Positions 25,101-36,106 of a stretch of 64,000 nucleotides of DNA are shown here, one piece after another (the stretch's first letter is position 1; each line of letters starts with the position of its first letter). A program made the position numbers and the translations under genes. The notes under the pieces were generated by a model. The model was not told the origin of the DNA. It worked only from the letters and a program-made list of their open reading frames with translations, and did no database searches. The stretch comes from Echinostoma caproni. Its lineage: Eukaryota; Platyhelminthes; Trematoda; Plagiorchiida; Echinostomatidae. Where the stretch lies: the NCBI GenBank assembly GCA_900618425.1, contig UZAN01040166.1, forward strand, positions 1 through 64,000, written 5' to 3'.

Positions 25101-28100
25101 AGCCACGTAGGCACATCATCCGTTGACCTCCGAGTAAATTCATTCTTACTGAATAGAAGGATACAACCGGAGGGAACTATGCAGCTGGATAGCCTAAGTC
25201 TATGCTGGGAAATAACCTCAGAGTATTCCCGTACTTTGGGGCCGTCGATGTAATGAGTTGAGAAAATGTTGAAGCTTCTGATGAACTTCTTGACTCATGT
25301 GGACCAATATACAAACTTTTACCTGGAGATTTCTACGCGTTTATCGATTCGTACCGCCCATCTGGTTTATGCAGCCAGCACTCTCTGATAGAATCCTTTA
25401 GATACTACTTATTAAATACTACTCCAAAAGCCAAATGGAGCCAATTTTGTTGCGGTCAGCAGCGTCTGAATCAAAAAGCAAAATTTATAATTACAAATGA
25501 TTCATAACTGAACAACGTAAGAGCAAAGTTTTCCCTGAGATACAATTTGGAAGCTTGCGTAGAAAGATGGACGGAATGAGAAGCAATATCGAGTGGCCTC
25601 ATTATCATTTTGATCAAACTGGGCATTACTTCTGTCACTTTATTTCATTTGAAAGCACTATTGAATGTAAAGAATTACTTTAAGAACTCAGGGTACATTT
25701 ATCAATATCTTAAGCATTTGACAAAACTGTTCATCCTTTCCAGTCGTGTTAATAAATTCCAAAAGCTAATCTTTTTCCAGTCTCCAAAAACAACCAAAGC
25801 CAGCTTAGATGGAAGCATGATCAGTAAAACGATGGTTCAGTATGTTTGTAGATAACGGGAATGACAACGGTGATTTATCACAGGATAATACTGGCTTGGT
25901 AAATCTGTCCATCTGACCGGTTTTGCTGTCGCTACCGACACAGGTAGTGGCTTATGTCACAATATTGGTATCCCAGTCTTAGAAAATTGTCGAAGTCAAA
26001 AACGTTCTTCATACCTAATGGAGAAGCACCATAAAACAATGGTCCAGAACAACGTAATCTCAAAATATTTATTGTATTCAGTTGCATGCCAATGTTACAG
26101 AACTAATACTAATAATAAGATGGTTGAAGATTTGATTTAGTAGCGTAACTATTTAGGGATACTTGTATCATGTATATCGACATAATTTGTCTGTTTCAAG
26201 TGAAAGCTGGGCTTAACTTCATTCAAACTTTAACAACCAACCGCAAATAATTCACACCGTGAATCATCGAATTCCTCAGGAATTTCAATAACTCTTTGTT
26301 CATTAAAATACTGCATGATGCTTCAATTATTTCAACTCAATTACGAAACGCAGTTAATTTTTTATTTTATTTGCCGAATTTCTGTTAACCGAGTTCACAT
26401 TTTCAGGAAATGACAAATGTTGGAAACGGCGAGCGAAACAGCTATATTGTGCTTTTTAAACTTTTCAAGGATTATTAATACAATCATTCATATTGGCGCA
26501 TACACTGTTCTGATAACCGGTCTACTTAAGGTGTCAACCACTGCATTTATAAACAGGTAATTGTAAGCCTATACCAACAATAAGTTTAGTTTCTGTTTGT
26601 GCAACCATTAACCACGCATTAACCACGCGCCGGTTTTGGTTTCTGTCTTTTGGCCGCCCATTTAGATGAACACTAGGAGGAAGACAAGAAAGTTAAAAGT
26701 ATAGTCGAAAAGGAAATGGAGAAATTCAGTTAACTAAAGACGCAAAGGAATTGAGATGCCCGAATGGCCCTGTTTACGACAATCGGCCATATCACTCAGT
26801 GTCTCTAACCATCGGTTACGATCATTCCGAGGTCACCAGGACTAACGTGACCGAGTCCCATGGTTAGGGTTTTCATACTCTCGTGCAAGGCCTTAGCCTG
26901 ACCAACCTTGGGTTTATTCCACCCAATACCTGCATCGACGAACATCGCTTGCAGTGGCAACCCATCTAGTGACATGCGTAACACATGTCCCAACTAACGT
27001 AATCTATGGAGCTAAAGCTATCCAAAACAGCTTGAAACTTACCTGGATCTTCACTTAGTAGCACAATGTTGTCTGCATACTCTAGATCAGACAGTCTGCC
27101 ACCTGGGAGTAAATTGATACAGCTATCCTCGCACGAGGGAAAGGCTGTTTCAAGAGTTAACTCTATGAAAGAATTAAATTGAAAAAGGAGAGAGACAGAG
27201 AGCAACCTTAACGAACACCACTTTCCGCGATGAACGTGGGGGAAAAATTGCCGTAAGCTCGAAATCGACTTCGGCTATTGTAAGATTGAAAATAAACACT
27301 TGAGGGAAAGGCAGCGCCAGAGTTTAGAGCGGTTGACTCAGTCCAAAGCTGCTTTCATATCGAGGAAGAAAAAGATCATTGGTTCACGAAAAGAATGTCG
27401 ATGCCAGAGAACTTGGCGAAGAGTGAAGATGTGGTCGACACAACCTCGACCAGGTCTGAAACCAGCCTGATTCTTATGCGTGCACCGTTCACGTGCGGTA
27501 GACATTCGATGGCGAGAAGTTTAGAAGCAGTTTTGATTAAACTAACTCCTCTGTGGTTTTCACAAGAGGATCTGTCACCTTTCTTGTAAATCGGTATGAT
27601 GACCGATTCACACCATTCAGTTGGAACCTGTTCTCTCTCCCAAATTGATCTTAGGAGCTTTGTTAACTCCGAGACTAAGGCTGAACCTCCATCGTTGAAA
27701 GCCGATGGAGGCAGCCCTTCCAGACCAGAGGCCTTATGCCTTTTGATATAACTTGTTTCCCGAGAAACCTCCATGGAGGACTGGTATCAACTAGGAGTAT
27801 TTTCCCAGTCGAGGTGGAGGGTGATAGTTCAGATGTCGATGGGGGCCAGTTGAACTGAGCCTCGAAGTGTTCAGCCCATCGATAAAGACGGCGTTGCTGA
27901 TCGTGAATCAGAGTGCCATCGGATTCCTTAATTACCTTACTTGCGCCTATTTTCCTGGGGCCCGTATCCCTAATTAGATGGAAAAGGTTGCGAGTATTAC
28001 CAATAGTCGCAGCTTTCTCCATCTCTTTACACTTTTCTATCCACCACTTCTTGAGGTCATTCTTCAGACTCTTGATGAGCTGGCGTTTAGGAAATTTGTG

Positions 28101-29094
28101 CGGTGTGTCGTATTTGACATCCAGGGTGTCCAGCAGGGTAGCCGAGAAAGACATTTGCCACTGAATCTAAAATTTATCGCGCAAAATACGCTAAACGAGA
28201 TCATCCGTGGATGAAAGTTAAGAACATCGATTGTGACAGAAATGCACATTTCAAAGAAGCACAGTTGAGACATAATTTGCCTGGTTTATGAATCAAAACT
28301 CTTCAGTGGAAATAGACGTGAAGGAATTCTTTTTACATACACGCAAACTAGTTTTGATAATAAAAGCTGATTGATTTAAATGCGATGGGAATGTTTGCGA
28401 TAACCTACCAAGAGCACTGGACAGCTGTTTCATCCTGTTTGGAACTCGTCAGCAGTGCGTACATTTTGTTTCCCTATCAGGACTGGTGCCTGTGAAAAAC
28501 TTAATGGGCTAATGCAAGCAATCACCGAGTAAGAACTAGTTGACTTTGTAGAGAACAATACTTTGAGGCGGAGGAGGCATGGATGTTGTAATCAATAGAT
28601 CTTGAGATCTTTCCAAACAGGAAGGATAGCAGTCATGATTCAATTTCGTATGCGCTTGTCAAATGCCCAGATAGATTAGTAACTAAAGCACACTGTTTAA
28701 TATTTGCATTAAGCACATCCGGATCAGAAATTAATGCCAAATCATTCGTTTCATGTTGTAGAGTAGTAAACTAGATCAGACAATCGTCAGGAAATAAGTC
28801 TCTTCGATACCGCTTCTCTACTGATTTGATCTTCAGTTCCATGCAATCATGTAAATTGGTTATTGTTTATCAAGCGATTGACTACAATGTAGTGTACTTA
28901 TCAGACTTTGCTGCTCTGTGTAAAACTATTGAAACTAACTGCAATACACATCTAATTACCACACAGACGGTCACAGTAACATTTATGCATCAATAGCACA
29001 TTGACCGGTTCAGTTGAGCTGTTTCTGTTATCAATAATAATATAATAACACTAATAACTTGTTAGTATCATTGTTTTTTTTCAGGGCTACTTAC
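22140..29094 (-). other. dlg intron between PDZ2 and linker exon
   Basis: Intron of 6,955 bp. It contains the truncated RTE copy at 26570-28160 and a short (AC)n run near 24942-24954. Nothing else was recognised. Confidence 0.8.
26570..28160 (-). mobile_element. RTE-type LINE, 5'-truncated and internally deleted
   Basis: On the minus strand the sequence starts inside the region before the RT domain: LIKSLKNDLKKWWIEKCKEM, RNLFHLIRDTGPRK, YRWAEHFEAQFNWPP. The RT begins with IKRHKASGLEGLPPSAF, WEREQVPTEWCESVIIPIYK and KGDRSSCENHRGVSLI. Frameshifts and stops follow. The palm motif reads LEYADNIVLLSED, with Asn in place of the second catalytic Asp. The sequence then jumps directly to GHVLRMSLDGLP of the C-terminal domain, so the RT thumb is deleted, and ends WLETLSDMADCRKQ before a 3' tail of about 150 bp. 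No endonuclease is present. It lies antisense to nothing and in the same orientation as dlg. Confidence 0.88.
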
Positions 29095-29287
29095 CAGTGG
29101 ACCAGATCAAACGTGACGGATGTACGCTCTGTTTGACCAGAATCAGATGCACATGGTCCCCAGCTTGTCGAAGTGCACGCACGGCCTGATCGTGAGTAAC
29201 CTCGACCAGCGAGGTCTCATTCACTTGTACTATCCGATCTCCAACGGAAATACGGCCATCAGTTTCTGCCACCCCGCCCGCAGTGAG
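29095..29287 (-). CDS. dlg1: dlg exon: second half of PDZ2
   Basis: A 193-bp exon encoding LTAGGVAETDGRISVGDRIV, the alpha-B helix EVTHDQAVRALRQAG with the class I His, and the last strand VHLILVKQ, then a short linker SVHPSRLIWST. The acceptor is TTTTGTGTACAG at 29289-29288 and the donor ACTG|GTAAGT at 29094-29093, leaving phase 1. Together with the previous exon it gives a complete PDZ2 in the order seen in all DLG proteins. Confidence 0.93.
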
Positions 29288-31359
29288 CTGTACACAAAAC
29301 AAGCGCCAGAAGGTAACACTCGGACCGTGAAGTTCCAAATAAATAACCAATGCGATTTCAACGTCATCATAGATGAAACAAACAATTCGGTCAAAACTGA
29401 GTCATTTATTGCTTATGAAGAACTCAAAACAAAAGATGTAAAAGGTAAGCCTCGTCAGTGTGAAGTAACCAACCGCTTGAGTTAGAACGAAAGGGAGCAA
29501 CAAACCGGTTTTCTTGACCTTACTAATAAAGGTAGAAAAAATTGTAGGGAGAAGAAATGTAAAATACAGCTTAAAAGGACCGAGTGTGATGGATAATGGG
29601 TTAACAGTAGAGAGTCCATAATGAAAGGTGTTTTTATGAAAGTCTGCATTGCGATGGATTTCCGAGGATATTGATGGGATTAATAGGTTGTTTCCGAACG
29701 CATTGATAAGTGATCGAAGGGGAGTGATTCACTCAGTTTTGAATAAGCTTCTAAGAGAACTGGATCTTGCAGCCTCGTAAAACTATAATAAAAGGAAGAC
29801 ATACATAGAACTGATCGATACTCATTGAGTCGACAGATAACTCTAAACGTAGGTATCAATTTTCCCTAAGCTGGATTGTTCTGATAGAACATATCCTGAA
29901 GGTAAGATTTATTAGAGAACAAAATAGTCAACATATATCGATCAGTAGTTTCACTATCCTCTCGATGGTTCAACGCCAGACGTTCCAAACAAAAGTTATT
30001 CACAATATTTCATTAAAACACGCGACACAGGCGACTTGTGCATAATGGAGGAACCTGTTGCCCAGAAAAAACGTCAGACTTGTAAAGCTCTTGCTGCTCA
30101 AGAATATGGACAAATTCAACAACCAGAGCACATTCAAAGATAAATGAGATACAATCAACTGTTTACCTAATCAAGGAACGTGTTTTTCATTAGTTACAAT
30201 GGACTCATATCCTTTGTATGGAATTTCCTCAATCTTTTGTAGATGCTACTGTGGTGCTTGTGACTAGTGAAAACCAATTACGGTAAGTGAAACAAGCTGC
30301 TTTTCTCAAATAATTAATTGGCCACGTGCAGTTAATTAGGGCAAAATTCAGCAGTGTTTCGTCCTGCTCGAAGTGAAGCACATGAGGTGCGCACGCATTC
30401 TACGCTTGTCCACATTTGAAACCCCTTTGTTATACTCACCACACTTGGGTCAAACACCGTTTGACATGTGCCAATGAAAGAAATATCGGGAGAATGTTTT
30501 TCAGTAGCATGGCGGGTAGAAGAGTCAGACGGCTTTCTAGTGACTGTTTTGGTTGTTAGTAGATGACATAGGTAATGCAACAAGGAAGGCCGTAGAGAAC
30601 ATTTGATGTTTCATCTACGATTATCAGATTACATGTTTTGATTCGGTATCAGTACGTTACGCTTTGAGCTGTCCTCAAATTTTCATGTCCTGGTCACCGT
30701 AAATTAAACTCCTGTATTTATTGATGTTACTCTATAATAGCAAGTAAACAAGAAGACTCATAAACATATAGCCCGAGGAGACGAACTGTCTTTGAAGTAA
30801 AAACGAAATGCTGGAAATGTGATGAAACTGATCAACAGAGCTTCTATTTTTATGTCACTTTTGGTGCTTAACTCATCGTTCATTTCATAGGCGTTTTATG
30901 CTTGTTGTAGGTACCTTTAGTTAGGTGTTTGTTATTCAAAATATTCGGGTTAATCTTGCTGCGAAAGATGAATGAACCAATATGCATTATGTAATTCCAG
31001 TATAATGATGTCACGAAGCTAAGGGCTACTGTGCAGCATTCATGTTGCAAACGTCAAATGAAAATGATTTGAGAAGCTTTCAGAAAACTTGTAAAAGTTT
31101 ATTTGAAACTCGAACAAAACTATTTGAGGGCGGTCACACTGAGGACTGGCACTTCCCCGCAGTTGCACTGATGATGTTGCCTAGCCTGGCTACGAAACGT
31201 CTGCAAACAACACTTGCAGCTAGGAGGACACACCACCATGAACATCCACATCCCGAGCTTCAAGCGTTTTACATTATTTCCAATAATACCTCCTAGTTTT
31301 CTATTGAATACGTGTCAGATTACGTAATCCTCGTTTTTTTTCTCGCTCATGCTGATTAC
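29288..31359 (-). other. dlg intron within PDZ2
   Basis: Intron of 2,072 bp. An open stretch at about 30430-30545 on the minus strand has a good donor (GTGTG|GTGAGTAT) and an AACAG acceptor, but its phases do not fit the PDZ2 join. No element was recognised. Confidence 0.8.
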
Positions 31360-31612
31360 CTTGGTTACGAAAATTCCCGAATCACCATCCACTGTCTCGT
31401 TGCCCACACCACCTGCAATGCTGAATCCAAGACCACTTCGGGTCCCGCGTAGCAAAGTGACCTCCACCAATAATGGTCCTGGTTGAGGTGCTGGCACCGG
31501 ACGGGAACTGATACTCACACACCCACCACTTGTGGTGACCGAATATTTGCCACCGCGGGATTCCGTACTCCCAGTCGGGGTTCGACGACTAGAGGCACTG
31601 CTTCCGGGCAAG
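31360..31612 (-). CDS. dlg1: dlg exon: linker and first half of PDZ2
   Basis: This exon encodes a Ser/Arg/Gly-rich linker and the start of PDZ2: LLVEVTLLRGTRSGLGFSIAGG with a canonical GLGF loop, then DSGIFVTK. The donor AAG|GTAATC at 31359-31358 leaves phase 0 and joins perfectly to LTAGGVAETDG in the next exon. The 5' end is uncertain. The best-looking acceptor (pyrimidine tract plus CTGCAG, exon from 31653) gives phase 0, but the previous exon ends in phase 2. Phase-compatible AGs give starts at 31612 or 31588 but have poor tracts. The 31612 start is used provisionally; an unrecognised microexon in the 3.3-kb intron would also solve the conflict. Confidence 0.85.
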
Positions 31613-34600
31613 CTACGATGCCCGCCCAACATGGCAGCACACCCTGTTGGCTTCTGCAGGCCGGTGCACCAGGAAAATGCGGGAAAGCTTTTGGGTGCGG
31701 ATGGAACAGGGGAAGGTATGAAATAGAAAATCGCAGAGTTATGAATGCAAATGCAGGTAGATGATGAAGTTGATTGCCTGAAATAGAACAGAAACCTTTT
31801 CTGGGATAAACATTAACTTGAATGGAAATATCGGATCTCAGTGTATGGTCGTTCATAACGAGATAACAGAATAAACTGAATTTTCAGCTGTTATAAGGCG
31901 CTATCCATATTACCACTTATGACAACGATTTTAAAATATCGTTAATTATAACGGTAGAGATAAGATCAAAATGCATAAGCTACTCAACATTCTTAGGCTT
32001 GTCTTCTTAAAATTCTTTTTATCTAAGCATTTTGTAATTATAGTCAGACCATTCTCTTTTTGCTATGCTTTATCTTGCCAAGTGGCCCTAACACCAAATA
32101 CCCTACTGGTTCAAGAAGTTATCGTCAAGCATACAAAATGCAGAGCGAGTTGAAGAAAGAACACATTTAGGTAATCATCAACTGCCCTACGAATAAGTTC
32201 TTTCTAATGAAGAATACTTCATTAGATATAATCAATAGTAAACTGGTGAGTTATGGAAGAAAAGGTTTGAAAACTAAAGACAAACGTATCATACCATAAT
32301 ATTATTATATGTGTATTGATCAATGAGCAATGTTAAATCCATGTATTTGTTTATGAAAAATGAAAGAAAAATATTTGGTTTATTCGCACTTTACGTTACA
32401 TGATTCTCATTACACAGCGACAAAATAAATAGCAACATTCCATTTTTGTACCACTTCAAAGATGAGTTCGTGTAGGAGTTCATATCAGTTCACCTTGAGA
32501 AAACGTAAGGAAAGTTTTGTCAGGCAAACTGTGCCAAACGTAAATCCCTCAAAAAAATAAATTTAGCTGTGACTGTAAGGCTTCAGAATGGCGACAACAA
32601 AAAACGGGCAGGGTACTTATAAATTAGAGCGTGGAAAATCCATGACTTAAACACCGTACCACAAATAATACCGGTTATTCCGGCACGCATTGCAACCGTG
32701 TATGTCACATGATGATTGTCTGTGTGTTGGCGTTTACGTCCGGATTACTGTCAGTGATTTCTCTACCTATCCAGATAGAACAGTACACCCACATTAAGTG
32801 TCCACATATGTAAGCTGCTTGATCTGGTAGCCTAGCAACCTCTTGTGTACGCTTCAAATTTTATGTAGTCTAAGGCCACGTCATCCAAGCAAGAGTGAGG
32901 AGAGGAACAAAGCTGACGAAGTCGGAAATACTTCATGCATTTCAATCCAATGTTTCATTGCCCCGGTTGGGCAGGTCACGGTCGGTTATGAAAATTTTCT
33001 GGACGAATCCTTTCAAACGAGTGCACTTCACAATCTGGTTCACGTGAAACAATCAGGTGCATGTTTTGGTAAACCTGATCACAATACTGGGGCTTATGTG
33101 CCACATCCCCGGGTCGAAGGAACTATGAATAGGGCAACCATCATCCCAAAATTATCTAAGGGTGCACGGAACACTATTCCCTGTATCTCAGTCTAAACTG
33201 ACAATCCATAAAATAAACACAGACTTCTCGGAAAACTCCGTTTAACAAATTATGTATACAGTTTGACAGAATAGGACTCAGTACAAAAATCTTCAACAGC
33301 TCGGAAAAAAATTCCGAATGCATAATTTTGGAACAATTTAGTGCCATCTCGGTGAATGGAAAGCGCAACTGTTGGGATTTCGTATAGAAACCGATTTCAT
33401 GAAGCACGTTTTTCTAAAACAATCCTTTTGAGGACATCCTTCAATTCTTACTACCCTCAATCGACCTAAAACAATGTTTGCTAAAAGGCTCTAATTTTCG
33501 TGCAGATGAGAACAAGGAAGAATTCCTTCACATTTTGTATGCATAAAGGTCGATTTATCTTACATTCCGAATGTGCTAGTGAACAAATTCAAGATTAAAA
33601 GAAAGCTCCTTGTTTCTATGCGATAGTCGTTTTGTCCGAAGGTAGCGCAATATTCATTTAGTAAATACAAATACATACAAATCCCCGACTTACATAACCA
33701 ATCGAGTGGTATATGATCTGTATTTGCAAAAGTAGAAATTCTGGTTGCAAGCATTTTCTGAAACAAGACCGAGATAGTAATATATTGCCTTTCCCAAGGG
33801 AGATCAACTTATGATCACTACTCAGCCGATTAGTTTATGCACCCGAAAAAGCGTATAACAAACTGTTCTAGTGTCAGGACGTAAGCCTCTTAGAAATCCG
33901 ACGAGTCTAATCGCGTTCGATGACCAGGAAGTACTCCGGTTTGGAGTTTTCAGTCTAAAAACGTCTTCCGTGTGTTGATTGCATAGTCCAGTACTTATTG
34001 ATACATAAAAAAACTTCGCGTTTTCTTCTGATGTATCGATGAGCCAAGAATGGTTGTAAACGGAGCTATCTTCAAACTTAATCGCATTGAATGACCATTG
34101 AATGGAATGTTTTCAGATCAATAAAAATTCCGAGATCTTAGCAATAATTGACAAATATGAATGTTATTCTTGGTATGTGTGATTACTACGTGATTATTTT
34201 AGGTGTCATAGATCAACTTTTTGCATTCTCTTGATAAAATTGCCCCCAATGTGATTTCTTGGTTCATCAAACCCACGCAGCTGATTTAGTTGAGGGATTG
34301 AGAGCAGACAGATTACCCAAAACCCTCCATTAGCCATACTTTCCCCAACGCATGCACAAGAGGACAGAAACTACTCGAAAGTTTTTCTATTAGTTGACCG
34401 ATAAACTGCAAAAATATATAATCATAACTAGATTGATGGACAACCCAAGCCGCCCAGTAAGGTGATTCACTTAAGCCTAGGGCCCAGATTCCTCAGGCCC
34501 GTTTCAATTATTCTTTTACTAAGATGTTTTAATCATATACACTTGGTTCAATATGAAGAGATATCAAATACGAAAAAACTAAAATAAATGGTAACCCAAA

Positions 34601-34953
34601 CGCACTGTAACCGGATAGCAATTGTTTAGGAATATTTGTATTCTCTGTTCTACGAAAATTACAGGGTTCGTCAACCGTTGATCAAATGTTATTATTGTGT
34701 TTGTAGAAGGCTCCTGCGGGTCGGAGACTAAAGTGAGGAAATATGATGATGTTAGACTTAAAGTTGATACCAACGCAAAACAAATCATGACAAAGAACCT
34801 AGGACATAAAAGGCAGTGCAAACCATCAAATGGGTCTTGCTATTTCTCTATCTTAGACTCAAGATAGTGTTTATATTAAACTATTGTGAGTTTGTATCAT
34901 TTTGACATTGAGACATACAGAAAACAACTCGCCTTTTGTTAAAAACAACTCAC
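31613..34953 (-). other. dlg intron before PDZ2
   Basis: Intron of about 3,340 bp; its 3' boundary is uncertain (see the PDZ2 exon). A plus-strand open frame at 32843-33196 shows no recognisable domain. A phase-correcting microexon might lie here but was not identified. Confidence 0.65.
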
Positions 34954-35462
34954 CTTGCAGGTATCAAATTCTTTTTTGACTTTCGATCTACTGTGGCCGA
35001 TTTAACCATGCCAGAGAATAATTTGCAATCCAGTTGGTTCATATAGCCCATATCCAAGGAAGACTGGCGCTTTGTACGGGTTGGTTGTTCTTCTTCCGGT
35101 TTCTCTGCCGGCGACCAACCTGGCAACGGTGGTTCTGATTGGACTACACCGGACTCAGAAGTGGCCGGTCGTCCGCGGCCCGCGGATCGACTTCCACCTG
35201 AGCTTAGTGTCTGTTTGCTGGTGCCTGGATCAAACAATGAGCCACTAACCAGGCTAGTATTGGTAAGACCAGCACTGCTCATACTCATCGCACCGGCGCT
35301 TCCTGTACTGGCCCCGGAACCGCTGGTTCGTGCCACGGGTGAGGTAGACACGGGAACTGTGGGTAAATTTGTCATGGTCTTGGGTCCGATAGAGGGAGCT
35401 GGTGGTAAGGATATGGATGAGCTGGCCTCGGAGATCGATTGTGGATTGCGGCGTTCAACCAC
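34954..35462 (-). CDS. dlg1: dlg exon: end of PDZ1 and Ser/Thr-rich linker
   Basis: This exon begins VVERRNPQSISE, closing the last PDZ1 strand (compare the RRKP that ends PDZ1 in other DLGs). About 160 residues of low-complexity linker rich in Ser, Thr, Gly and Pro follow. Near the end is a conserved-looking stretch, RQSSLDMGYMNQLDCKLFSG, then basic residues KSATVDRKSKK. RTKRQSS resembles a basophilic kinase site (inference). The acceptor is CGTGTAG at 35464-35463 with a weak pyrimidine tract; the donor is GCAAG|GTGAGTT at 34953-34952, phase 2. In vertebrate DLG1 the PDZ1-PDZ2 linker is only a few residues, so this expansion is a lineage feature. Confidence 0.88.
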
Positions 35463-35668
35463 CTACACGTACGATGGTAGGAAGAATTATCGCATAAAAG
35501 AGTAATAGTAAATTACGTGGTAGTAAGATCTGACATTTTGAAGTGTGTTACATTTGGCGGTTGCTTCCTATTATAGTTCAAAATTCATTGCAATATACTA
35601 AGGAGCAAAGCCAGGTTCCTGAAAGCAATGTTCTTAGGGAAGAAAACACTAAAACTAGTATGTTCAAC

Positions 35669-35699
<31 letters not shown>

Positions 35700-36003
35700 G
35701 GGGCCAAAATAACTATGTGGAAAGAGAAATATGGAACCATTACGAGGGAGAAAAACAAAAGCAATCGATTCCGGGTAGGGAATAACACACTGCACGCAAT
35801 TTGGACTGCTTTTGTTTGTTTTACTTTTGGGATTTAATACAGAAAAGAGTGCTTTCACGCCACTGACTTCGGTTTGATGTCATACTCCGCAGTGATCACA
35901 GTGTCTCTTCTTATATTCAACTCCTATCTATCATTGAAAGGGTTACAAACGTGGATTGAAGATTGGGACAGGCGTAGACCAGAAAACTTGGGAAAATACT
36001 TAC
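35463..36003 (-). other. dlg intron at end of PDZ1
   Basis: The shortest intron seen (541 bp). It carries an AT microsatellite at 35668-35700 and nothing else recognised. Confidence 0.85.
35668..35700. repeat. (TA)n microsatellite
   Basis: About 30 bp of TA repeats interrupted by TACA, inside the 541-bp intron. Confidence 0.9.
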
Positions 36004-36106
36004 CAATTTCAGACGACTACCGGCCAGTTGCAGTGCGCGAACCGCTTCCTCGTGCGATACACCAATCAAACTGATCCCGTTGACTGAGATTATCCGATCA
36101 CCAACT
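36004..36106 (-). CDS. dlg1: dlg exon: second half of PDZ1
   Basis: A 103-bp exon encoding VGDRIISVNGISLIGVSHEEAV and the strands up to RLKL, the second half of PDZ1. His in VSHEEAV is the alpha-B residue that selects class I ligands (Ser/Thr at position -2). The acceptor follows a T-rich tract ending TTTCAG at 36108-36107, and the donor is AAATTG|GTAAGT at 36003-36002. One base completes the Gln codon from the previous exon and the exon leaves in phase 0. The last PDZ1 strand continues directly in the next exon (VVERRN), only 541 bp away. Confidence 0.93.

Noticed and set aside
30430..30545. Candidate exon with GTGAGT donor inside the PDZ2 intron
   Set aside because: Its phases are asymmetric and it would interrupt PDZ2 between FVTK and LTAGG, which join perfectly without it.
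31483..31856. Plus- and minus-strand ORFs overlapping the PDZ2 exon in other frames
   Set aside because: Frame shadows; only the 31360 frame gives a PDZ domain.
32843..33196. 117-codon plus-strand ORF
   Set aside because: No recognisable family and no supporting signals; sits in a dlg intron. Not strong enough to list as a gene.
35161..35505. 114-codon plus-strand ORF
   Set aside because: Antisense of the dlg Ser/Thr-rich linker exon; low complexity mirrored.
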